Below are positions 51,684 to 63,004 of a stretch of 64,000 nt of DNA, in pieces. Numbering within the stretch: position 1 is the stretch's first letter; each line of letters begins with the position of its first letter. Source of the stretch: Spongilla lacustris (lineage: Eukaryota; Porifera; Demospongiae; Spongillida; Spongillidae). The stretch spans positions 409,575 through 473,574 of the forward strand of contig OX442437.1 of NCBI GenBank assembly GCA_949361645.1, written 5' to 3'. The notes under the pieces were generated by a model. The model saw nothing but the letters and a program-made list of their open reading frames with translations. It had not been told where the DNA came from and searched no databases. A program made the position numbers and the translations under genes.

Positions 51684-52469
51684 TTATTTAAAATTATGAT
51701 CAATAACACCGAATTTTGAAATAGCTTCCGCAATGCGAGTTGTGTCCACGTAAGCTGTTGTGACACCCAGGTTAACCGGGGGCATCGCCTCAAATCTGTT
51801 TCGAACGGCTTGCACCTCCGTGGCCAGAAGGTCCCACAGAGGGGTTACCTCCTCCTCCTGCAGTGTGTCCAAAGTGTGTGACGCCACGTCACAGTACTCC
51901 GCCATCTCGTGATGCAATGTTTCCAGTTCATTCTCACGGCTAGTCAGGACAGCCATTTTAGTGTCGCTCATTTCCTTCACCTGTGCCAATAGCTCCAACC
52001 TCCGCTCCTCCATGGCTCTATGCAGTTCGTCAAATGCTTTTTGAACGGAAACACAAGCGTCCCTTTTGGACGCTTCCACGTCTTGGATAAGGGCCGCGAT
52101 ATCTGCTACTGCCGTAGTGGTCTGCTGTGCGTTTCCAACTGCCTCCTTCGCCTCGTTCCTAATGGCCTCCGCCATTTCGGACAATTGTTTGCAGCCGTGG
52201 TTCACATGCACCGACGAAGCGCAGTCATCGCAAACAGCGCGCTTACAGGACTCGCAGTACCAATGACACGTTTCTGGCACGTGTGTACAGTAGCAGGCCT
52301 CTCTATCAGCACCAGTTTCTCCCATGACAACAGTTGTATCTGATTCTCTGGTAGGGCTATACACTTGCGAGGCATCCTGGATTATTGGGAGTAATTTTTC
52401 TTCACCAACAGTTTCTCTTTGCCAATTTTCACTCCCCGGCCCCGTGTTTTGCTCATCGGTTGCAGACAT
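51684..52469 (-). CDS. Single-exon B-box zinc-finger / coiled-coil protein
   Basis: 261 residues with one ATG and no intron. Residues 59-93 form a B-box-like Cys/His cluster (Cys59, 61, 68, 72, 75, 80, 83, His88, His91, Cys93). Residues about 95-230 are rich in Glu, Ala, Leu and Gln with heptad character, the coiled coil usual after a B-box. No RING precedes it and no NHL, SPRY or filamin domain follows, so it is a RING-less, C-terminally minimal TRIM-like protein and probably not a ubiquitin ligase itself. The gene is clearly more GC-rich than its surroundings. It starts 300 bases downstream of the NDUFA13 stop codon on the same strand. It could be a retrogene or a truncated TRIM. Confidence 0.85.
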   Translation of the reverse strand: MSATDEQNTGPGSENWQRETVGEEKLLPIIQDASQVYSPTRESDTTVVMGETGADREACYCTHVPETCHWYCESCKRAVCDDCASSVHVNHGCKQLSEMAEAIRNEAKEAVGNAQQTTTAVADIAALIQDVEASKRDACVSVQKAFDELHRAMEERRLELLAQVKEMSDTKMAVLTSRENELETLHHEMAEYCDVASHTLDTLQEEEVTPLWDLLATEVQAVRNRFEAMPPVNLGVTTAYVDTTRIAEAISKFGVIDHNFK

Positions 52470-52768
52470 TTTATTTAATTTTTAAAATGTAAACTAACCT
52501 ACACTATATAGATATTAATGATGACGTCACAGGCACCCAGGACGAAGCCAAGCAAGTTACATGTACTCTGCGCAATAAAATAATACTTTATCATGCTCAT
52601 TAAAAAGATTACGGGTCCCATGGTCCGAAAATCTCGGCTCTCCATAGCAAAGTACACAATAGTAATGCAATCTTTACTGTGCCACATTACAGCACCATAC
52701 AACACTCAAATAATATTGCACTAAAGATGATGTGAAAATTCTATTTCCTGATGGAGATGAAGAAATTC

Positions 52769-54462
52769 TCAGAAGTCTTTGAGCTGCGCAGGATGTGGTG
52801 GGACCCAGGCATCAGTGTGATAAACCTTCTCCCCTGCTATCCATCCTGGCACATCCTTCATGATGGCAGCCTCTTCCTCGTCAGACTTCTTCATAGCCTT
52901 CAAAACCCTTGTCAGAAACAAGAGCGTGGTAAACCACGGATCGTCCTCTCACATCATACCCACCATATATGTGTCCTTAAAACAATCTTTACATATCATG
53001 CACCCCCCCCCCCCCCTCTCACTACAATGTACACAACAACACCCAAGGTCCTGTGGCCCGTACTCCTAATCATGATTCTAAAGCCAGACCTGTCACCAAT
53101 GCCCCGCTTTCATGCATGTTCCAATACAGAAGTTACAACACTGGACCTGCTTGAGGGTTAGGGTAGTTTGGTTGTGCATGGTAGCTTGTATATATATGCA
53201 CTGTATTTTAATGTGTATTACACTACATTGGATATAATAATAGTAATAACCATCTAAGGATGACACAAATGTCTTTGGACAAAGCCTTCCCACTTGCCTA
53301 AAAATGGCAAAGAAATGTACACCGTGGCTGCCCCCATAGTGACAGACATGCCCTCTACCTACAGACATGCCCCTCTACCTATATACCCTCTACCTACAGA
53401 CATGCACATGCCCTCTACCTACAGACATGCCCCTCTACCTATATACCCTCTACCTACAGACATGCACATGCCCTCTACCTACAGACATGCCCTCTACCTA
53501 CAGACATGCACATGCCCTCTACCTACAGACATGCCCTCTACCTATACACCCTCTACCTACAGACATGCCCTCTACCTATATACCCTCTACCTACAGACAT
53601 GCCCTCTACCTACAGACATGCCCTCTACCTACTGCCCTCACTGGTGACATGCAGAGTCAACACTGTCCAGAAACTTGTACCTTGCCATAACACCACAGCT
53701 GGAGGCTTCCTGCCACAATCCCCTTGCAGTTTGCACAACCCTTCCCTTTTAAGGCAAGTTCACACTAGTGAACGTAATGTAAATTGATGCAACGTAACAT
53801 AAACGTTGGGAGAACTTACATTATGGTTAGTGAACCAGTCTTTACATTGGCAGGAGGGTTAATGGACAATAGGGATAGTTAAACACTCTCCAAGATATGC
53901 AGTTTTCTTCCCACACTGTGCATTACATGTGCTGCATTTACACACATATTTTTGAGAGCAGAGGAAGGAGCTATTTATAATGAGGCAAAATTGAATGTAA
54001 AGCCAATGGCAATTGTTCAGTGCAACAGCAGGCCCATTCACAGCCCTCAGGAAAGTGTGTGGGAGTGGAAGGTGTTGATGCTATTCCTATTGTGAATTCA
54101 AGAGTGAGACCATGGTAACCAGTTGAAAGCATGGTCTAGTCTTCTATGACCTTGCTATGTCCCCCCCCCCCCCCCCCCCCCCCCCCACCCACTTCAGTGT
54201 GGCCAAGGGAGTAAGCACTAACCTGGTCACAAGGTGGCCACATTACTAGACTAACTGGTCATAAGGGGGCCCACATTACTAGACTAACTGGTCATAAGGG
54301 GGCCCGCATTACTAGACTAACTGGTCACAAGGTGGCCACATTACTAGACTAACTGGTCATAAGGGGGCCCACATTACTAGATAACTGGTCATAAGGGGGC
54401 CCACATTACTAGATAACTGGTCATAAGGGGGCCCACATTACTAGACTAACTGGTCACAAAAA

Positions 54463-54497
<35 letters not shown>

Positions 54498-57400
54498 TTA
54501 CTGGACACTAACCTGGTCATATCTTATTATGGGGCTGTGATACATCACATGCACACCCATTTGGCAGACATTATAACTGGACAATGGTCACTGCCAACAT
54601 GTCTAAAGCCTGGATCAATAAACCACCATACACTCAGTGTTCATTTACGTGTGTCCTTGGCAGTCCAAACTGCCACACTACAAAACAATACATGAAGTAT
54701 TGCCCCACACCTACACCATCTGCCCATTGTGTGTATGTGTGTGTGTGTGTGTGTGCATCCTTGGCCCCACCCACTCCCCCAAACCATACACTAACAGGTT
54801 GCTCAGGGTGACACCTTTAAGGCCATGATACACTATGCTACGTGTTGGGTGCAACTCAAACGAATTTGGTTAAAGTGCAGTAAATCATCAGTTTTACTGA
54901 AATTTCATCTGAGTTGCACACAACATGTTGCCTAGTGCCTTTAAGGCCAGCATACACAGGTCGATTTCTGGGCAACTTTTTTCTGGTGACTTGTCGCAAT
55001 GGCCGAATTTTGCGGTCTAATAACTTTGAAAACGATTAAATAGCTTATGAACAGTTGCTTGCAGTTGAGTGATTTGTCGCCAGAAGACAGAAAGCCAGAC
55101 AGAAAGATCAACGAGATTAGCCGATCAGTCTTTTAGTGACAGCAGGTAAAAAAGGGAAACCTGATAGCTTACTGACATGGTGTGGTCACATATCCCATGG
55201 TTTGTGAGTTTCCTTCTAAATGGCTTACCACATATAAGGGTGCAATGAAACCACTGCAAGATTCAATGTGGGGATGCAAGGGTTACTACATGTAGAGCTG
55301 GGTGATGGATCATATCCTCAAGATCAGATCACGAACTCTAATGTTCACCAGGCTCAATTAATCCTGACATACACACCTCATGTACCTTTAACAGCTTGGA
55401 CCAGTTATGTAACATTGTTATCACATACACACATACATGTATATACATACACATACACACATATACACATACACACATATACACATACATATACACACAT
55501 ACATGTATACACATACACACATACTTATACACACATAAATATACACATACACATAAATATACATACACACATACATGTATACACATATACACACATACAC
55601 ACATACACACATATACACATACGCATATGCACTACGGTATGTCACATTGTTTATGTCTGCACAATTGGCCTGGGACATTATGTATAGACTGCAGTAAATA
55701 AACATGTATGGAGGATGAATCCTCATACCACACATAAGATGAATAACCCATCTCCTAATATGGACAGAGCAAGATTGACCTCTGCTTCAAAGATGATGTA
55801 ATTTGACCTCTGCTTTACCAGATGATTAATGTAATTTGTGGGATAGAATAGTGAATATAATTATTGATGTATTCTACTTGGCATGCTCTCAGTATTCTAT
55901 CTTTCCAGCATTATATTTGGACATCCTATGTGTCCAGAACAAAATTTTACATTTACACAGATGACAAGCGTGGCCTACACACATACACGTCATTCAATAG
56001 TTTGGTATGCCACAACAATGTACACACCCCTATGTTCATGTTGGAGGCGTGAATGGACCTTTTACCACTGACATCATGCCCACCCCCCCCACCTGTGGTT
56101 TCCCTATTACTGTTCCTGCAAATCGTTTTACCGGATGTTACATCAAATGCAGTGATCCATAGGAAAATAAAGGAAGTGACATTTCAGAGTTAAAAGGTCC
56201 ATGCATAATTCTTATTTTGCGTGTACAAGGACAAGTGCTTCAATTTCCTCCCTCCTAAAGTGTCAGACCTCAACCTATGGTGTCAGACCTCAACCTATGG
56301 TGTCAGACCTCAACCTATGGTGTCAGACCTCAACCTAGCAATTGCATCAACTTCAGTGTCTGACACTTTCAGTGCAGTTTGACCTAACCACAAAACCATT
56401 GTGTACTCTTAAAACCCCACAACAATGAGCCACAAAGGGATTACAGTGGAACCTCACTAATGGGAACACCATTGTGACCCACCTCACTTGTCCTAACTAC
56501 ATGTATCGAGGGGGCACATTTCTGGGGTAGCTGCCATGTTGGGGTACAGAGTGCTGAAGGTGATTTAACAGCAAAAGGTGACCTTCGTCCTTCAGCACTA
56601 ATCATAGCATGTGTTCACACCGAGATATACAGGGTGATCCAATTTAAGTCTTGCAGAATCTTTGAATTGGTATAACTCTAAAATTTTGCACAAATATTGA
56701 ATCACCCTGTGTGTATGTTAGGAGCCAGGAAATGAAGATAGTTTATTTCTGCTAGGTCTGAGACCCAAAATTGTGATCAAGCAATCTAGCTGTAGGTTAA
56801 ACAATATGTAGGGCATGGCGTGTTACTAAAAGACTAGTGTCAGTGTCCATTAAGGTGAACCATCCAGTTATGTTATAGTATTAAAGTGACACCACGGCAA
56901 CAGGGTCATGGCCTACACCTGAAACATGCAAGGAAGTTGCACATCAGGTTTGCATATTTATACTTTAACTATCAATATTAATATTTTGACAATAGGAGTT
57001 TTACCGCAGGGACATATTGCACTGCCCACTTCACGGAATAGAGGAGTGTCCTTGACATTTCAGGTTTTTACTTCGTTCGAGGAATGAAATGGTGCCCATT
57101 ATACAGATGTCCGCATTTTAGGAGTGCCTATAGCGAGAGGTTCCATTGTACACTCATTTTAATACAGCAAACATGGCATGCCATAATTGTTTAAGGGCGG
57201 AGACGGAGATTAATGGAGCCCCCCATAACATATGTGTTGAATAGTGCGATAAGTAACAACTGCAATACTTTCAAATACTTTCAACTCAACCGTTCATGCC
57301 TCGCAGCTGCGCTGTCAGAGGGTCTAGAACCGAAACTTTTGTACAGCACTATTGCCTTCCGGTTGGCGCACAGTTTACATACTGCTTACATACATAATCT

Positions 57401-58771
57401 GCTCATAAGGGGTGTGGCTAATGAGACTCATGCATGAGGGGTGTGGCTAATGAGACTCATACATGAGGGGTGTGGCTAATGAGACTCATGCATGAGGGGT
57501 GTGACTAATGAGACTCATACATGAGGGGTGTGACTAATGAGACTCATGCATGAGGGGTGTGGCTAATGAGACTCATACATGAGGGGTGTGGCTAATGAGA
57601 CTCATGCATGAGGGGTGTGGCTAATGAGACTCATGCATGAGGGGTGTGGCTAATGAGACTCATGCATGAGGGGTGTGGCTAATGAGACTCATGCATGAGG
57701 GGTGTGGCTAATGAGACTCATGCATGAGGGGTGTGACTAATGAGACTCATGCATGAGGGGTGTGGCTAATGAGACTCATGCATGAGGGGTGTGGCTAATG
57801 AGACTCATACATGAGGGGTGTGGCTAATGAGACTCATACATGAGGGGTGTGACTAATGAGACTCATGCATGAGGGGTGTGGCTAATGAGACTCATACATG
57901 AGGGGTGTGGCTAAGGCTATACCAGTACATAACAGAGCAGCTTAGTAGTCTGCTGATGTTGGACTTTTACAACACGACAAACAAAAACTGCAGTATACAT
58001 GTAGTTGACATATATATTGACAAATGCTGTGTGCATTGTGTGTGTATATGAGTGTGTGTGTACACGCGTACCTTCTGTCATGCTCAGCCTGTAGGAGTGG
58101 AAGCAAGAAAAGCCTGGCATTTAGTTTTTCCTTGCGAACCTCCCTACAGTAGAAGAATTCAGAATATCACTGAACTGGATGAATAAGTGAATACATACAT
58201 CACAACATTGGCCCGAGGCCTATCAGTACATGTACATACATTATGCTTATCAATACGATCCCAACCGACCACACAGAATACGCGAGCTTTGATAAGGGTT
58301 ATCACTAAAGACAGCTGGCTGATGCAATCGTGATACGGGTACAGTCAGTCCCAGCATGCACTTTTAACGGCCTCTTAAAAATAAAATTAAAAAATAAAAT
58401 TAAAAAAACCGCCGTCGTTCGAACGGACACAGCTGCCATCCGCGTGCAGTGCGACAGCTATGTAATAGTAATCGTATCACGATTGCATCAGCCATCTAAG
58501 AATAGCCAAGCTTACAACTTGGTGACCTTTTTGATTTTTTTTGCAAACGGCAGTACATACCGCTTGCTTCATATGATGTCATGGTACCACCCACCCACCT
58601 TCTGCGCTGATTATGGCGACCGACAATAAACAAGCCGAACCCCATTACTGACACTCCTCCAAGCATCGTCACCAAACCAGAAGGCCCCCGCCTCGGTAGG
58701 CTCCTCTTGATGCTTATTTCAGGGTAGCCTCCTGGAGGTGGTTTATCTTGTCGATAAGCAGCCTCTGCCAT
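52769..58771 (-). CDS. NDUFA13: NDUFA13 (GRIM-19), mitochondrial complex I subunit
   Basis: Three exons on the minus strand: 58771-58599, 58143-58072 and 52907-52769, all GT-AG and in phase, giving 127 residues. Exon 1 has the family signature QDKPPPGGYPEISIKR and LPRRGPSG, then a single membrane helix (about 32-51). Exon 2 has LLPLLQAEHDRR. Exon 3 has EEEAAIMKDVPGW, GEKVYHT and WVPP. The protein is an accessory subunit of the inner-membrane NADH dehydrogenase. It is shorter than usual (human 144): it stops soon after WVPP, without the usual C-terminal stretch. Intron 2 is 5.2 kb, far larger than other introns here, and filled with minisatellites. An extra 3' exon with an alternative C-terminus is not seen. 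Confidence 0.93.
53339..53635. repeat. ~19-bp minisatellite in NDUFA13 intron 2
   Basis: Tandem variants of CAGACATGCCCTCTACCTA mixed with a CTATATACC variant, about 15 units in higher-order groups. Plus-strand frames through it are artefacts. Confidence 0.9.
54161..54186. repeat. C26 homopolymer
   Basis: Uninterrupted C run in NDUFA13 intron 2, immediately left of the 33-bp minisatellite. Confidence 0.9.
54227..54515. repeat. 33-bp minisatellite with a G31 insert
   Basis: About eight copies of a unit built from CTGGTCATAAGGGGGCCCAC and ATTACTAGACTAA. In the last copy the GGGGG of the unit has grown to G31 (54463-54493), which suggests slippage expansion of an existing G run. Confidence 0.88.
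55420..55630. repeat. (ACAC/ATAC)n microsatellite
   Basis: Impure CA/TA-rich tract in NDUFA13 intron 2, alternating ACACATAC and ACATGTAT blocks. Confidence 0.85.
56256..56336. repeat. 20-bp tandem repeat, four copies
   Basis: Four near-exact copies of GTCAGACCTCAACCTATGGT in NDUFA13 intron 2. Confidence 0.85.
57407..57915. repeat. 29-bp minisatellite, about 17 copies
   Basis: Highly uniform copies of a unit built from GAGGGGTGTGGCTAATGAG and ACTCATGCAT, with variants GCAT/ACAT and GGCTAA/GACTAA. Located in NDUFA13 intron 2, about 160 bases from the exon 2 donor. Confidence 0.92.
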
Positions 58772-59224
58772 GTTTTTGCAACCCGAGTGGCGCTAATTGG
58801 AACAATGAGTTGGGCGGGGCAGTCTTGTGCAAGGTCACGCGGGTTAAGGCGAGTCTGATCATTTGAGATACGACAACAAGTGCCAAACCAAGTAGCACTT
58901 TGGAAGTCGCACTACTTCTCTCAGGTAGTGTCGATTGGTCGGAGTTATCACACCGAGGCCGCCCTTTCTGCCTGTAATTTTTATGATGGTTGGATTTGGT
59001 TTGTGACAGCTGCTTCTCCGAAGTTTGTCGTCGTCGAACTAGAAGGGATTAGGTATAGTGAGTTATTAGACTACTAGTACTATTTGAATCCAAAGGCACC
59101 AACCGTAACGTGCCAGTGGTCGCTATACCTTGCATAGAACTGTGTGGACAGTTTGGTCGATTGCCGCATCCTTAATACCTATTAAACACCTGTGTAACTG
59201 GAGAAAACCAAGTACGTCGACCTA
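58772..59224. promoter_or_regulatory. Shared head-to-head promoter region, NDUFA13 / CK1 gamma
   Basis: 453 bases separate the divergent start codons of NDUFA13 (minus) and the CK1 gamma gene (plus). The interval is more GC-balanced than the flanks and has no TATA at a plausible place for either gene. A short GGGCGGGGC GC-box-like motif lies near 58813. It is a candidate bidirectional promoter; transcription starts are unknown. Confidence 0.55.
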
Positions 59225-59419
59225 ATGGCATCGAACGAAAGAGACAGAAAGGCAAATGCTGACCCTAGGAGAGCGTCCAGACCTAGCAGAACGAGTAAGG
59301 AGAGTGGCCGTAGCGCAAGTATCTCTTCTTCGTCGGGGGTACTGATGGTTGGACCCAATTTTAGAGTTGGGAAGAAAATTGGTTGTGGCAACTTCGGTGA
59401 ACTCAGATTAGGTGCGTTC

Positions 59420-59488
<69 letters not shown>

Positions 59489-60867
59489 TGTATGTGTATG
59501 TGTGCGTGCGTGTGTGTATGCGGTGTGTGCGCGGTGTGTACGTGCGTGCCTGCTGCGTTCGTGTATGCGCGCGCGCGTTTGTATGTGCATACCCCCCCCA
59601 CACACACACACACACACCAACGCCAGTACGTAGCGTGTACGTGTGCCCGTAAACGCGCTTGATCAATGTTAGCGCATACAGAATCGATTGGCAATTGCAT
59701 GTATCATGTTTGTGTGGTCTGGTGAGCTCCCATTGGAGTTATTATCCAGTGCAGGATAGCTAAGCACATTCCGTGCACATCATATGTTGTAACTTGTAAC
59801 CAGGACACCCACCAGATTTATTGTGGGGAAGGGGGGAGGGGGTATATGTGTATATAATTTGTTCTAGGTTTAGTGTTGGTTGTGTTGTGGGTTGAGTCCA
59901 GCTTTATATCATCTTATGCTGAGGTGCTGTATGGATAGCAGCACCTCCTTGCCTGCTGCAAGGTGTGCCACCACTCGAGAGTTTCCCTCACGTATGTGTA
60001 CTGTCACTGGTGAAGTGCACTGCTGACCCTGCCACTCAAAATCTTGTACCCTTTTTGCTAAATATCAGAATGCATCGGCTGTCATTCTCTGTGTCATGGC
60101 CACCCCTGCACTCAAGCTTTGTAGTTCAGTGGTAGGAGGCAATTTCAGGCCTGCAGTGACCCCCCACCTCCACCCCCACCTCCACCTCATCGTTTCTACT
60201 GTTCCAAACTTTTTGTTGTGGTGTGACTGGATGAAACCTGTTTATGTATATAAATATAGCACAAAGGAATGCTATTTTAGTTATTGCCCATATTAGGATG
60301 GTGAGTGTATTCATAGTTGGGCATTTAGCCAGTTAATGGTGGCTTGGTGTGAAAATGTCTATAAGTATGTCCACCAGGTTTGGTGTGTGTGGTGTGTGAT
60401 TTATGCTTCACCTCCCTTGTCAGTGAGAGCAGCTTTCTGCTGCATACATGTAAGTCCTACTTGACCCAATGTAATTCATGATTATAGCCCATTGATAATC
60501 ACTTACAGTAATTTCTTCTTCTCTGTCCATTTGCCCTGTGCTGTGTAATTTTCTTTGTCTTTGTGTCACTTGTATTACCATTACTATTGCTCTTTCTACA
60601 GGCAAGAATTTATATAACAATGAACATGTTGCAATCAAACTGGTGAGTCCCCCCACCCCCTCATCCTGCTCCTCCCTCTTCCTGCCCCACCCTTTCTCCC
60701 CCTCCTGCCCACACACCCTCATCCTGCTCCTCCCTCTTCCTGCCCCCGCCCTCCCTCCTGCCCCCCCCCACCCCCTCATCCTGCTCCTCCCATTTCTACT
60801 CTCTCTCTCTCTCTTTGTCTTCTTCTGACTTATGTGTGTGAGTATTGAGCAAGCCCAAGGTTTCTAT

Positions 60868-60904
<37 letters not shown>

Positions 60905-62552
60905 GAACCCATGAAATCCCGAGCACCTCAGCTGCACCTTGAGTACAGATTTTATAGAACACTAGGGAATGCAGGTAATATGGTTGGCTCACTTCCACCT
61001 CCCTCTGACATACACATGCCACCATCACTCACTCTTTCCCTACCACTACGCATCATCAACAGTCCTTCCCTCACCAGTGCATTCGCATGTTCCCTTACCT
61101 ACCCACATTCCTTTATTGCACCCTTCCTCCTGCCCGAATATACCATCTCTCCTGTCCTTTCTACACCATCCCTCCCTCCTGCCCCTATTACACTCCCCTA
61201 ACACACCCTCCCTCCTGTACCCTAATACTCCCTCCCTCCTGCCCACCCTCCCTCCTGCCCCTAATACACCCTCCCTCCTGCCCCTAATACACCCTCCCTC
61301 CTGCCCCTAATACACCCTCCCTCCTGCCCCTAATACACCCTCCCTCCTGCCCCTAATACACCCTCCCTCCTGCCCCTAATACACCCTCCCTCCTGCCCCT
61401 AATACACCCTCCCTCCTGCCCCTAATACACCCTCCCTCCTGCCCCCTAATACACCCTCCCTCCCTCCTGCCCCTAATACAACTCCCTCCTGTCCCCTAAT
61501 ACTCCCTCCCTCCTGTCCCCTAATACTCCCTCCTTCCTGTCCCCTAATACTCCCTCCCTCCTGTCCCTAATACACCCCCTCGTGCCCCTAATACACCTCC
61601 TCCTGCCCCTAATACACCCTCCCTCCTACACCCTCCCTCCTGCCCCTAATACACCTCTGCCTGCCCCTAATACACCCTCCCTCCTGCCCCTAATACACCC
61701 TCCCTCCTGTCCCCTAATACTCCCTCCCTCCTGCCCCTAATACACCCTCCCTCCTGTCCCCTAATACTCCCTCCCTCCTGTCCCCTAATACTCCCTCCCT
61801 CCTGTCCCCTAATACTCCCTCCCTCCTGCCCCCTAATACTCCCTCCCTCCCTCCTGTCCCCTAATACTCCCTCCCTCCTGCCCCCTAATACTCCCTCCCT
61901 CCTCCTGTCCCCTTATACTCCCTCCCTCCTGTCCCCTAATACCCCCTCCTGCCCCCTAATACACCCTCCCTCCTGCCCTAATACACCCTCCCTCCTGCCC
62001 CTAATACACCCTCCCTCCCGCCCCTAATACTCCCTCCCTCCTGCCCCTAATACACCCTCCCTCCTGCCCCTAATACACCCTCCCTCCTGCCCCCTAATAC
62101 ACCCTCCCTCCTGCCCTAATACACCCTCCTTCCTGCCCCTAATACACCCTCCCTCCTGCCCCTAATACACCCTCCCTCCTGCCCCTAATACACCCTCCCT
62201 CCTGCCCCTAATACACCCTCCCTCCTGCCCCTAATACACCCTCCCTCCTGCCCCTAATACACCCTCCCTCCTGCCCCTAATACACCCTCCCTCCTGCCCC
62301 TAATACTCCCTCCCTCCTGCCCCTAATACACCCTCCCTCCTGCCCCCTAATGCATTCCCCTGCTTTTACCTTTCCCTCCTTCCTTCGTCTTAACCCTTGG
62401 CAGTGGGGGTACCCCAGGTCTACTACTTTGGCCCCTGTGGGAAGTACAATGCCATGGTACTTGAACTCTTGGGACCCAGTCTGGAGGACCTTTTCGACCT
62501 TTGTGAGAGACGCTTCTCCCTGAGAACAGTACTGCTCGTAGCCATACAATTA
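59225..62552 (+). CDS. CSNK1G: Casein kinase 1 gamma-type protein kinase, 5' part
   Basis: Four exons in phase: 59225-59411, 60602-60642, 60905-60974 and 62404-62552, encoding the first 149 residues. The last exon ends at a good donor (GTAAGT), so the gene continues past the window. Residues 1-40 are a basic, Ser-rich tail. The kinase starts [16 protein letters not shown], the glycine loop; Lys75 in HVAIKL is the ATP-binding lysine. Exon 4 ([33 protein letters not shown]) is diagnostic of CK1 gamma. This is a Ser/Thr kinase, membrane-anchored in known animals, that acts in Wnt signalling and trafficking. The catalytic loop and the C-terminal tail lie outside. Introns 1, 3 and 4 carry TG/CA tracts or large minisatellites. 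Confidence 0.93.
59425..59520 (+). repeat. (TG)n microsatellite beside the CK1 gamma exon 1 donor
   Basis: TG tract starting 13 bases after the exon 1 donor at 59412, grading into GTGCGTGT variants. A shorter TG tract ends in the acceptor TGTGTGCAG of the exon at 60905. Confidence 0.9.
61190..62352. repeat. 23-bp C-rich minisatellite in CK1 gamma intron 3
   Basis: About 50 tandem copies of CACCCTCCCTCCTGCCCCTAATA less its ends, with variants TCCCCTAATACTCC and occasional extra CTCC. The plus strand is strongly pyrimidine-rich, so the minus strand has dense G runs (G4-prone) and the plus strand is i-motif-prone. It ends 50 bases before the exon 4 acceptor. Confidence 0.95.
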
Positions 62553-62595
62553 GTAAGTACAGCACAGATGTTTGTACACATTATGGTCTGTACGT

Positions 62596-62743
62596 GTAAG
62601 ACACACACCTTGCACACACCTCACATGCAAACCTTGTACACGCACATACACACACAGCACATACACACAAACACACACACAACACACACACACAACACAC
62701 ATAACACACACACACACACACACAACACACACACACAACACAC

Positions 62744-62790
<47 letters not shown>
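62596..62790 (+). repeat. (CA)n microsatellite in CK1 gamma intron 4
   Basis: CA tract with repeated AACACA interruptions, starting about 45 bases after the exon 4 donor. Confidence 0.92.
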
Positions 62791-62791
<1 letters not shown>

Positions 62792-63004
62792 GTCTATCCA
62801 TACTAATTTAACTGTTCAATTAGACACAAGATAACTTAGACAAAGAAATGGATATTTGATAAAACTTTGAGAACCTACCTATGTCTGTCTAGTGGTCAGA
62901 CATCACTGTTGTGGGGAGGAAAGTTGTTAGTCTTGGTTTCCAGGTAATGAATGGGGAGGAGGTAGTACAAGCAAGCAATCTTCTCACCCCACCAAATCCT
63001 ATGC

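Noticed and set aside
52751..53161. A 136-codon plus-strand open frame
   Set aside because: It lies opposite NDUFA13 exon 3, whose minus-strand reading matches the family and joins in phase. The plus frame is a shadow.
53294..53690. Overlapping frames with a repeated PSTYRH-like peptide
   Set aside because: They are translations of a minisatellite in NDUFA13 intron 2; all three frames stay open because of the repeat.
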